A stretch of DNA of 64,000 nucleotides from Lolium rigidum (Eukaryota > Streptophyta > Magnoliopsida > Poales > Poaceae). The position numbers and the translations under genes were made by a program. Of this stretch, positions 25,239 to 36,545 are shown one piece after another; position 1 is the stretch's first letter; each line of letters opens with the position of its first letter. The notes under the pieces were generated by a model that had not been told where the DNA came from, did no database searches, and saw only the letters and a program-made list of their open reading frames with translations. The stretch spans positions 253,720,510 to 253,784,509 of the forward strand of contig NC_061512.1 in NCBI RefSeq assembly GCF_022539505.1, read 5' to 3'.

Positions 25239-25849
25239 GCATCCCTAAGCTTAGTTCTGCTCGTCCCGAGCAGTAAAACGATAACAAAGATAATTTCTCG
25301 AGTGACATGCCATCATAAACTTGATCATACTATTTGTACAAGCATATGTAGTGAATGCAGCGATCAAAACAATGTATATGACATGGGTAAACAACTGAAT
25401 CATAAAGCAAAGACTTTTCATGAATAGCACTTCAAGACAAGCATCAATAAGTCTTGCATAAGAGTTAACTCATAAAGCAATAATTCAAAGTAAAGGTATT
25501 GAAGCAACACAAAAGAAGATTAAGTTTCAGCGGTTGCTTTCAACTTGTAACATGTATATCTCATGGATAATTGTCAATGCAAAGCAATATAACAAGTGCA
25601 ATATGCAAATATGTAAGAATCAATGCACAGTTCACACAAGTGTTTGCTTCTTGAGGTGGAGAGAAATAGGTGAACCGACTCAACAATAAAAGTAAAAGAA
25701 TGGTCCTCATAGAGGAAAAGCATCGATTGCTATATTTGTGCTAGAGCTTTGATTTTGAAAACATAAAGAGAGCATAAAAGTAAAGTTTTGAGAGGTGTTT
25801 GTTGTTGTCAACGAATGGTAGCGGGTACTCTAACCCCCTTGCCGGACAA

Positions 25850-26095
25850 ACCTTCAAAGAGCGGCTCCCATTTTATTTTATTTTTGGATGGCACTCCTTC
25901 CAACCTTTCTTTCACAAACCATGGCTAACCGAATCCTCGGGTGCCTGCCAACAATCTCATACCATGAAGGAGTACCTTTTTATTTTAGTTTTATTATGAT
26001 GACACTCCTCCCAACCTTTGCTTACACAAGCCATGGCTAACCGAATCCTTCGGGTGCCGTCCAACAATCACATACCATGGAGGAGTGTCTATTTT
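25850..26095. repeat. Tandem pair of about 120-bp units in D1 internal region
   Basis: Both units contain AACCATGGCTAACCGAATCC or a near copy and a run of A/T-rich DNA. The same pair is at 49141-49400 in D2. Confidence 0.7.
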
Positions 26096-27687
26096 TAGTT
26101 TGTTAATTTGGGACTCGGGAATCCCATTGCCGGCTCTTTTTGCAAAATTATTGGATAAGCGGATGAAGCCACTAGTCCATTGGTGAAAGTTGCCCAACAA
26201 GATTGAAAGATAAACACCACATACTTCCTCATGAGCTATAAAACATTGACACAAATAAGAGGTAATAAATTTTGAATTGTTTAAAGGTAGCACTCAAGCA
26301 ATTTACTTTGGAATGGCGGAGAAATACCATGTAGTAGGTAGGTATGGTGGACACAAATGGCATAGTGTTGGCTCAAGTATTTGGATGCATGAGAAGTATT
26401 CCCTCTCGATACAAGGTTTAGGCTAGCAAGGTTGTTTGAGGCAAACACAAGGATGAACTAGTACAGCAAAACTCACATAAAAGACATATTACAAGTATTA
26501 TAAGACTATACATCGTCTTCCTTGTTGTTCAAACACCTTACTAGAAATTATCTAGACCTTAGAGAGACCAATTATGCAAACCAAATTTTAGCATGCTCTA
26601 TGTATTTCTTCACTAATGGGTGCAAAGTATATGATGCAAGAGCTTAAACATGAGCACAACAATTGCCAAGTATCACATTACCCAAAACATTATAGCAATT
26701 ACTACATGTATCATTTGCCAATTCCAACCATATAACAATTTAACGAAGAGGAAACTTCGCCATGAATATTATGAGCTAAGAACACATGTGTTCATATGAA
26801 CCAGCGGAGCGTGTCTCTCTCCCACACAAGCATGATGTAATCCAATTTATTCAAACACAAACAAAAACAAAAGCAAACAAACAGACGCTCCAAGAAAAAG
26901 CACATAAGATGTGATGGAATAAAAATATAGTTTCAGGGGAGGAACCCGATAATGTTGTCGATGAAGAAGGGGATGCCTTGGGCATCCCCAAGCTTAGACG
27001 CTTGAGTCTTCTTGATATATGCAGGGGTGAACCACCGGGTGCATCCCCAAGCTTAGAGCTTTCACTCTTCTTGATCATAGTATATCATCCTCCTCTCTTG
27101 ACCCTTGAAAACTTCCTCCACACCAAACTCGAAACAACTCATTAGAGGGTTAGTGGACAATAAAAATTAACATGTTCAGAGGTGACACAATCATTCTTAA
27201 CACTTCTGGACATTGCATAAAGCTATTGGACATTAATGGATCAAAGAAATTCATCCAACATAGCAAAAGAGGCAATGCGAAATAAAAGGCAGAATCTGTC
27301 AAAACAGAACAGTCCGTAAAGATGGATTTTATTAGGCCACCAGACTTGCTCAAATGAAAATGCTCAAATTGAATGAAAGTTGCGTACATATCTGAGGATC
27401 ATGCTCGTAAATTGGCATAATTTTCTGAGCTTCCTGCAGGGCAGTGGGCTCAGATTGGTGACAGCAAAGAAATCTGGAACTGCGCAGTAATCCAAATCTA
27501 GTACTTACTTTTCTATCAACGGCTTAACTTGGCACAACAAAACTCAAAACTAAGATAAGGAGAGGTTGCTACAGTAGTAAACAACTTCCAAGACACAAAT
27601 ATAAAACAAAGTACTGTAGCAAAATAACACATGGGTTATCTCCCAAGAAGTTCTTTGTTTATAGCCATTAAGATGGGCTCAGCAGTT

Positions 27688-28269
27688 TTAATGATGCACT
27701 CGCAAGAAATAGTATTTGAAGCAAAAGAGAGCATCAAGAGGCAAATTCAAAACACATTTAAGTCTAACATGCTTCCTATGCATAGGAATTTTGTAAATAA
27801 ACAAGTTCATGAAGAGCAAAGTAACAAGCATAGGAAGATAAAACAAGTGTAGCATCAAAAATTTCAGCTCATAGAGAGGTGTTTTAGTAACATGAAAATT
27901 TCTACAACCATATTTTCCTCTCTCATAATAACTTTCAGTAGCAACATGAGCAAACTCAACAATATAACTATCACATAAAGCATTCTTATCATGAGTCTCA
28001 TGCATAAAATTATTACTCTCCACATAAGCATAATCAAATTTATTAGTTGTAGTGGGAGCAAATTCAACAAAGTAGCTATCATTATTATTCTCATCATCAA
28101 ATATAGGAGGCATATTGTAATCATAATCAAATTCACTCTCCATAGTAGGTGGCACCAAAAGACCACTATCATTATAATCATCATAAATAGGAGGTAAAGA
28201 ATCATCAAAGTAAATTTTCTCCTCAATGCTTGGGGGACTAAAAAGATCATGAAAACCAGACTTCCCCAA
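27688..28269 (-). CDS. 193-codon open frame of non-autonomous element D1
   Basis: An open frame of 193 codons whose first codon is TTG. It has no ATG at that point and probably continues from a 60-codon frame upstream (28247-28429) that starts with ATG and is shifted by one base. The N-terminal half is very acidic and repeats a PP-I/T-Y/E-DD theme (SPPSIEEKIYFDD, LPPIYDDYND, MPPIFDDENNND). The C-terminal third has two hydrophobic stretches (around LHLFYLPMLVTLLFMNLFIY), possibly membrane-associated. I do not recognise a domain, and no catalytic motif is visible. The D2 copy differs at about 8 of 193 residues. Similar frames are known to me only from grass LTR elements of this class. Confidence 0.5.
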   Translation of the reverse strand: MGKSGFHDLFSPPSIEEKIYFDDSLPPIYDDYNDSGLLVPPTMESEFDYDYNMPPIFDDENNNDSYFVEFAPTTTNKFDYAYVESNNFMHETHDKNALCDSYIVEFAHVATESYYERGKYGCRNFHVTKTPLYELKFLMLHLFYLPMLVTLLFMNLFIYKIPMHRKHVRLKCVLNLPLDALFCFKYYFLRVHH

Positions 28270-28564
28270 GCTTAGAACTTTCTATATTATTGTCAACAAT
28301 GGTGTTCAAAGCGTTCATACTAATATTACTACCAGCATGCAAAGAAGATTTCATAGGTTTTTTAATTTTTGCATCAAACAATCCATGTTTTAAATCAGGA
28401 AATAGAATAAGAAGCTCACTCTTGTACATTATGCCAAACTAGTGTAAACAAGAAACAACAAGATGCAATTGCAGGATCTAAAGGAAATAGCTTTGAGCAC
28501 ACACACGACGGCGCCGGAAAAATACTTTACCTGAGACCGTAGTATGAGAGCCTTTTACCTTTCC

Positions 28565-28581
28565 TCCCCGGCAACGGCGCC
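28565..28581 (-). other. Primer binding site (tRNA-Asp type) of D1
   Basis: GGCGCCGTTGCCGGGGA on the minus strand, 11 bases after the LTR end. It matches the 3' end of plant tRNA-Asp as used by many grass gypsy elements. Confidence 0.8.
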
Positions 28582-28592
28582 GGAAAAGTGCT

Positions 28593-30297
28593 TGATGTCT
28601 ACGTTCCCCCTCCTTTCCTGTAGACGGTGTTGGGCCTCCAAGAGCAGAGGTTTGTAGAACAGCAGACAAGTTTCCCTTAAGTGGATACCCAAGGTTTATC
28701 GAACTCAGGGAGGAAGAGGTCAAAGATATCCCTCTCATGCAACCCCGCAACCACAAAGCAAGAAGTCTCTTGTGTCCCCAACACACCTAATAGGTGCACT
28801 AGTTCGGCGAAGAGATAGTGAAATACAGGTGGTATAAATAAGTATGAGCAGTAGCAACGGTGCCAGAAAAGTGCTTGGCGTGTAGTTGATGGTGGTGGTA
28901 TTACAGCAGTAGTAACGCAAAGAAACAAGTAAACAAGCAGTAGTAACTCAGCAGTATTTAGGAACAAGGCCTAGGGATTACACTTTCACTAGTGGACACT
29001 CTCAACATTGATCACATAACAGAATAGATAAATGCATACTCTACACTTTTGTTGGATGATGAACACATTGCGTAGGATTACACGAACCCTCAATGCCGGA
29101 GTTAACAAGCTCCACAATAATGCTCATGTTTAAGTAACCTTTAGTGTAAGATAGATCAACGCTACTAAACCAAGTACTAGCATAGCATGCACACCTGTCA
29201 CCTTCATGCATATGTAGGAGGAATAGATCACATCAATATTATCATAGCAATAGTTAACTTCATAATCTACAAGAGATCATGATCATAGCATAAACCAAGT
29301 ACTAACACGGTGCACGCATCGTCACCTTTGCACACATGCAGGAGGGATAAACTACTTTAATAACAAATCACTAGAGTAGCACATGGATAAATTGTGATAC
29401 AACATGCTGCAATCTTAAAGAGATATAAATAAGCACCTCACTATGCCATTCAATGAGTAAGTATTCTGTGAAATCTAGCCTAAGAGACCCACACGGTGCA
29501 CACACTCGTCACCTTTACACACGTGGGACGAGGAGTCTCCGGAGATCACATAAGTAAAACCCAATTGACTAGCATAATGACATCTAGATTACAAGCATCA
29601 TCATATGAATCTCAATCATGTAAGGCAGCTCATGAGATTATTGTATTGAACTACATAGGAGAGAGATGAACCACATAGCTACCGGTGCAGCCCCGAGCCT
29701 CGATGGAGAACTACTCCCTCCTCATGGGAGCAGCGAGCGGTGATGAAGATGGCGGTGGAGATGGCAGCGGTGTCGATGGAGAAGCCTTCCGGGGGCACTT
29801 CCCCGCTCCGGCAGGGTGCCGGAACGGAGATCCTGTCCCCCGGATCTTGGCTTCGCGATGGCGGCGGCTCCGGCAGGTTTTCGTGGGTTTCGTCAATTGG
29901 TATCGGGTTTTCTGATCCAGGGGCTTTATATAGGCGAAGAGGCGGCGCAGGAGGGCCGACAGGGGGCCATACCATAGGGCGGCGCGGCCCCCTCCGGCCG
30001 CGCCAGCCTAGGGTTTGGTGGCCCCGTGGCCCCCCTCCGGTCCTTCCCGGGTGTTCCGGATGCTTCCGATGAAAATAGGAACTTTGGCGTTGATTTCGTC
30101 CGATTCCGAGAATATTTCGTTACTAGGATTTCGAAACCAAAAACAGCAGAAAACGAGAACCGGCACTTCGGCATCTTGTTAATAGGTTAGTTCCAGAAAA
30201 TGCACGAATATGACATAAAGTGTGCATAAAACATGTAGATAACATCAATAATGTGGCATGGAACACAAGAAATTATCGATACGTTGGAGACGTATCA
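28593..30297 (-). mobile_element. Complete 5' LTR of D1 (1705 bp)
   Basis: Runs from TGATACGTCTCC (30297) to GTAGACATCA (28593). It aligns over its whole length with the D2 3' LTR (50001-51711). Differences are mainly single-base indels. Confidence 0.92.
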
Positions 30298-30302
30298 GCC
30301 TC
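30298..30302. other. Target duplication GCCTC, right side of D1
   Basis: The reverse complement, GAGGC, is found at 51712-51716 beside D2. Copy A has an uninterrupted GCCTCCATATC at about 185-195, which is the empty site. Confidence 0.85.
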
Positions 30303-33300
30303 CATATCTAAGCAGGGGATTTAAGAGTGGGATGAGTACGAGCGTACTCAACAAGTTCATTATAGGAAAGAGGTGTTTAATGCACTAGCTACGGCAGTAG
30401 ACCAGAAAGTCTAATACCAATGCAAGTTTTCATAACCATTTCTTCAAAAGGTTGATTTTATTCAGAAGAACTATGTCCGTCAGCCTTCACCGGTTTACTA
30501 GAACTTCATGGAGCTCCTTTCCGGCCGCGTTCGTAGTTCCATATCCCGGAACAGGGAGTGACAGGTCACGGTTCTTTACACTCTGCGGAGGTGTGTTGCT
30601 TTACCCATAAGAGATCTTAACCTTGGTGCCAACCGGGGGCGACCCGTCCACACTTCCTTTGGTGTGAGGCCCGGTATAAGGTCTAGCCAATCATGTTCCT
30701 CCGCTACCTCGAACACCCACACGTTGTTGCATGCCCCGACCCTGGGTACACGCCGGTCCCATTATTCCCGTAATTTCAGGGTGGACCCCGACCACGACGA
30801 CAATGCTGGGCTCTACCATACACTCCTACGCCGGTAGCTGCAACCCATCATAGACCGCATTACCGTGGGGAATTAGAATGGGATCCCCACCCTCCGGTTG
30901 TTCCGCAAGACACAAGCTGCTACGGCAAGCAATGCTTTACCGTGGGGAATTAGAATGGGATCCCCACCCTCCGGTTGTTCCGCCGGATACAACTTGCTAC
31001 GGTAAGCGCATCCGTTGATGAACGAGAGGTGGAAACACTTTTGACTACTCCGTCCCACTCCGGATCTTATGGTTAACACGGGTATTACGGCACAAGAATC
31101 ATCGGCGACATTTGTTGTTTAATCCTAGATGGATATAAACCCGTGCAATGGAACCTCCACCATATCAACACAATCCATGGTTCCATTGCCCACCACATAG
31201 TCATATTCATAGTTATGAAAGTAGTGGTTTTGATTTTTATGCAATAGTGATAACCATAATACTTTGCAAGTAATTTGATAGAAATACTCAAATGACATGA
31301 GCAAGTGATGAACTTGCCTTTCTTTGCTGCAAGATTATGCAGACAAGGTCTTCGATACGCAATAACCCCAAATTCTAAAATAGCATCATCGTCCGGTAAG
31401 GACGATGTTTAAAAGATTGGCAAGGATGCAATAATGCATAAATATGAGATGCAGTCGCTCTAAACGTGTCCTAACCCCGATGATTTAGGATTAGTGAGTT
31501 GTAATGATTGGTTTAGGGTGTGTTGTACTTTTAGAGTGATTCACATACAAGGTTCTTATTCAGGTGTGATTACATGGTATCATGAACAAGTCATATAATA
31601 AAGCATGGTAATCAATTAAGCACACACAAGGAATGATAGTTGGTATAATGTTAATATGCAAAGAACAGTTGTCAGTTTTAATACTATATGGCATGGTTAA
31701 TGATTGCTTGCTATATTCTTTAAAAGAATAACTTTTGAAGAACAAGTTTGTTAATAAAGAACAAGTAGGACAATTGAGTTTGTGGTTTCTATAATTTATT
31801 ATGGTTCCAAGTAGTTTCTGGAGTAAGTGTTAGATGGATCACAACATAGTGGGATTCATCAATAACTAGAACTTGTAGGGTTGAGTTAAGCCTAAGCATC
31901 CTAAGCAATTATTCATATAAGGTTGCTATCAAGGTTAATTTATCTGGCTGGTGATAGCTAGCTAGGGTTTATAGGTTCTTATAAGCAGGGTTGATGATGA
32001 TTCTTTATTTTCTTCAAAAAAATAACTTTTGAAGAACATACTTCTTAGGTAATAAGAAGTATTGCAATTAGGGTTGAGGTTGTCTAGGGTTTGCTTAATG
32101 GATTCACTAAGTAAGGAATAATTGGTTCCTAAGTAAGATGGTTCATAATTATGAACTACTTGTAGGTTCAGTGGACTATGGCTATTTAATGGTAGACATT
32201 GGGTATAGATACTATTGGAGTTCATCACAATGGTGTGATGCTAAGCATGGAAGAGTAAAGATAAGATCCTTGGTAATAAGAATTAGGTTTGATTTAAATG
32301 AACACATGGAATGCTAATTAGTAGTGATAGGGTTCCCATATTTTATGTGGATTTGAACTAGTATTTAGTTGCTAAATATGAATCTATGTTTATTTGTGAA
32401 GTAACATGATCACATGTTACTTAGGTTTAAATTTGGGAACAATTTAGGGTTCATAAGAAGTAATGGATCTAGGGTCTAAATGGCATTAGGGTTTTAGGAT
32501 TACACATGAAATGATGAGGTTATCACTTTGTTTCAATGGAACTAGGGTTTCCTAATTACCCTATAATTCTTGGATTAATAACTTCATTAATAAAGTTGAA
32601 GTTATTAATAACTTTGAAATTAAAATAATATTGGATTTGTCCTTTTATTATTTTTAAAGAATTAATAATTAAGGTAATTTATTAATTAGGGTTTAAAATC
32701 CTCCTAATAAGGATTTAATAAGTTAATAGAAAAGGAAAATTAATTTTAATGATTTCCTTAATTACTTACTGGTTTTTATTTATTTTATGAAGTTTTCTAA
32801 TTATTGAATTTTAATTGAATTTAGAATTAAAATTAAAGGCTTTAATAACAAGTATAAAATAATTAAATTTTTATTAAAAATAAAAATTTCATATTATATT
32901 TTTATTGGATAGAGTTTACTTTTCTATGAATTTTGATGTATCATTTAATTTTTTCTGAGCTATATTGAATTATATGAGTTTGCAAAGTTGCAGTAATTAA
33001 TGAATTTGAAATTAAAAGAAAATGGCTTAAACTACTATCTGTACCCGGCTATGCCTTCCCACCCAGTCGCTGACTGGTGGGCCAATGCCACGTTGGCTGC
33101 CACGTGGTGCCGACGTGGCAACCTTGTGCCTCACCGGCGGCCAGTCGTGGACGGCGCCGGCGTTGGAGGGTTCCCGCGGACTCGTGTGTGTGCTCAATCG
33201 AGAGAGGACGACTAGACGAACCTAATCGTGGTGACGCCGCTCCCTAATGGTCACCGGAGCGTGCTCGCCGGCGAGGTACTGCGGCGGCGGACACGGTTGA

Positions 33301-36300
33301 TCGACGCGGCGGCACTAAGGGGCATAATCGAACGAGCTAGGCATGCTACGGGGCTCAGAAGCTCACCACGATCACGACGCGCGTGACGGCGAGGCAAGGG
33401 GATGTCTGGTTCGCCGGAATCACCAGCTCCCGTCGTCAGAGAAGACGAGGTCGACGGCGGCGCTACGGGATGCTTGGCGTCGATTCCCCTTGCATACAGA
33501 GCAAGTTGAGGACGGTGATCACGATAGTATCCACGGCGAGGTCTGGGGATGCTCTGAACGGCGGCGATGCTCGAGGTCTGTGCGGGCTAGGGTTTCGGCA
33601 TTTTGGGGAAATCGAGCAGAGGAGGAAGAAAACAAGCTAGGGTTCGTCCTTGTGCTTTTATATGGTGCTAGGGCGCGCCTCGTCACAACGCCGAGCTCTG
33701 GGAGGTCGCCAGCGAGAGGGAGAAGGCGGTCACGGCGTCGCGCTGGCCTCCACGCGCGAGGAAGGGGATGAGGACGAGCTCCTCCCAGATCTTTTTAGGC
33801 TAAGGGGTAAGTGGGCTGGGCCAAGCCGTGGTTTGGGCCGTGCTGAAGGACTACTGGTGGGCTGCTCGGCCAGGTAAGGTCCATTTCTCTTTTCTTTTAT
33901 TTCATTTTCTGTTTTGTATATTTTCTATTTTCCATTTCTCTTTTCAATTCTGTTTTATAATTCAAATTTGAATGCTTTTCTATTTTCAGGTATTTGATAA
34001 TTTGAATTTCATTAGGACTAAATAAAGGATCATTGTAACACTGAATTGTTTTTGAATGAGCATTTAATATATGTGAACCTTTTTTGCAAATTTTAATTAA
34101 GCATGATTTATGCTCTCATTTTAATATCCATTTATCTTGTGAATAATCTCTTTGGAAATATTGGAGTTGATATTTTTAAGTTAAAGTATTTCAGAGGTTG
34201 TATTAGGACTTGACTTCCATTTGGGGAATTGGTCACTTGCACATGATTTTATGTGAGCTCAAATGTATTAGGGTTTTATAGTTTCTATCATAACCCCCCT
34301 TATTAAGGTTAATACTATCATTATATTTGAAAGTATCTAAGTAGGTATTGTTTCCATCATGGTTTATCTTGTTACAAAGGTAATTGGTTGATCACCACAC
34401 ATGGTTTAATTATCAAGTATGTTCTATGTTTTAATTGTGATCACCTAAGTGATGCACAAACTAAGATTGAGATGTAGTTTAGGGTTTTACTTGTGATCAT
34501 CAATTAATTCACAAGTTAGGTTGTGATATGGGCATTGATTCTTTTTATAGTTAACTTTGGTTATATGGATGAATGGTTTCTCACCATATAAGGTATAGAG
34601 TTTAACTCTAAAGGTTTTCTTGTTTTCTTTAATTGAGGAATAAGTGAAATGTAGATAGCATTCTACTTATGATCACCAAGTGATTCACAAGTTAGGATTG
34701 AGATATAATTTAGGTTTGCTTACTCATGATTTTTCTATCATTTCATGTGGTGAATGATATTTATTTATCATATAGGATTTAACTTATGGCTTATTCTTCT
34801 ATTTCTCCAAAGTATAGTCATGGCACTATCATGAGCAATTTGTTCTCAATGGCTTGTACTCCCAATTCTTAGAGTATATGATCATTACCCAATGGTGATG
34901 ATCATGCATGGTATGGGCTTCCTTAAGTATCACTAAAAGTATTCAGATATGGTTATTCCAATTACCCCTCTCACTTCACAAGGTCTTGGATTATAATCTA
35001 TGGTTCTACTCAAGGAGTGATGATGTGATTAACTAAATATGTGGTTTGCCTAAGAATTCTACCTTGCTAGCTTCTGTAGCTTGTTCTTCAGGAAATCTGA
35101 TAAACCTGCATCTTGTGGCATGCCTCCACCTCCTAGCTGCTTCATCTTGATCCTTACTATTTTATGGAGTGGCTCAATGTGTTGGTCTTCTTGCATCAAT
35201 GTGCAAGATGATGAAATGGATGAAGTGTGAGGCTCCTTTTATAGGCTTGGGCATGCTCTAGTAACATGACACATGGGTGGATGACTCTTGCTTTAATTTG
35301 ATGAGTAAGGTGCTTGGTTGTCATGCTCTCATCCATAGCAATCCTTTAGGCATGAGGTGGCATAGCTTAAGATGCAAGCAATGTAGATATTTTCATCCTA
35401 TGTGGCATTGGTATTATCCTCTCATGTGATTTATTTTTGGATAGACAAGTGGCTTTTGTTACTAAATATCTTGTGAATGATTTTATGCTTGTGGTTGAGT
35501 CACTATATCATATGTGATTGTATTTATATTATTATTGGGATCAAAATATCAAAGATAAGGATTATACCCCAATTTTGAATGGTGATGTTTGATTTCACCA
35601 AGGCATGATCATATGAGTTTCAAAATACTCATAGTTTATTTTATTCAAATAGTTTGAACTATAATTCGTAATGTAAACGAATTTAGTTTTGTGATATTCC
35701 ACATATTTAATAAGTTATGATTGAATCGGAAGATGTGGCTTTTATGCACTTAGGTCCTTGGGTTTTGCTATATTTGGTATTTAGTTTTAAAGTGAATTCA
35801 ATTGTACCTCAAGGTAGTTGCTTAACTTTTAAGTGTTAATAATTTAGAGTGTGCTTCTTATCTCTTTAATGGTTATATACCTCTCCCATCTCTAGGGTTT
35901 AATGATAAGCTTTTGTTGGTGTTAAGTTCAAGAGTTTAGTTCAAGAAATACCATGAGGTTCATGGTAGGAACATGGATTTGTTTAAGACATGGAAAAGGA
36001 TAAGTCAAGAATAGTTTCTCCAATTATTGTTACTTGATTTCCAATTAAATGGATGTTCATATGTTATGGCAAGGAATATCATGTTGTGATCTTTAATAAG
36101 ATCAAGTAGTTGATCCTTGATTAATAAGTTCTTGTGTTGATTTTAATTCCATTTGATCTAACCCCTTAGATCAACTTATCTCTACCCAAAACAAGGTTTT
36201 AGCAAAGTCACATTGGGGTTTATAGCACTGGACTTGATGAGCTACTTCAATTCCACCAAGGTCAAGTGAAACTTCAGTTACTGTGACAGTTTTAGCGCGA

Positions 36301-36384
36301 AAATTCCCCAGATTTTCTATGCATGAATGCAATGCACACATCTGTTTCCTCTATTTTTGTAACCCCATTACCTGGGATATTACA
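30303..36384. mobile_element. Long LTR-like element B, main part
   Basis: Continues copy A from its position of about 190 to the terminus GGGATATTACA at 36384. The missing first 459 bases are at 51712-52170 in reverse orientation. Put together, B is about 6.54 kb, begins TGTGGTGACCC and ends GGGATATTACA, with short imperfect inverted ends. It is flanked by CTTTT on both sides (36385-36389 and reverse complement of 52171-52175). TG...CA ends and a 5-bp duplication indicate an LTR integrase, so a solo LTR is the best reading. No coding domain is visible. The GC-rich block at 33050-33890 matches the one in A. Confidence 0.75.
30860..31010. repeat. Tandem hairpin pair in copy B
   Basis: Equivalent of 752-899. 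Both units keep the GTGGGGA/TCCCCAC stem. Confidence 0.8.
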
Positions 36385-36389
36385 CTTTT

Positions 36390-36545
36390 GTATAAATTTC
36401 GTATAATTTTCAATTTTTAAATGTCATTTTATATTTTTAAAATCTATCTAGGCTGGCGTATGGAGACGCTGGTGTCGGTGCCCCATACGGCAGTAGCAGC
36501 GCTTCTACCTGCAACTATTTAGGGCCGCTGCTGAAGATGCTCTTA
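36390..36545 (-). mobile_element. Orphan PIF/Harbinger terminus
   Basis: On the minus strand GAGCATCTTCAGCAGC starts at 36542 and is preceded by TAA (36543-36545), the 3-bp TTA/TAA target and terminal form of PIF/Harbinger elements. The AT-rich subterminal DNA runs to the B target duplication at 36385-36389. With the contig reversed it continues at 52176 into the Harbinger body. Confidence 0.6.

Larger units (their letters stand above)
24221..30297 (-). mobile_element. Non-autonomous LTR retrotransposon D1 (3' LTR cut by gap)
   Basis: Minus-strand order: complete 5' LTR (28593-30297), primer site, internal region of 3.35 kb with one 193-codon frame, then a 3' LTR that runs from 25238 into gap 1. 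LTR ends are TGATACGTCTCC and GTAGACATCA. No gag-pol is present, so movement would need enzymes from a related element. It is nearly the same as D2 (46262-51711). The LTR class is common in pooid grasses (Sabrina/WHAM-like in look; name not certain). The right flank 30298-30302 is GCCTC, the target duplication shared with D2. Confidence 0.9.
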
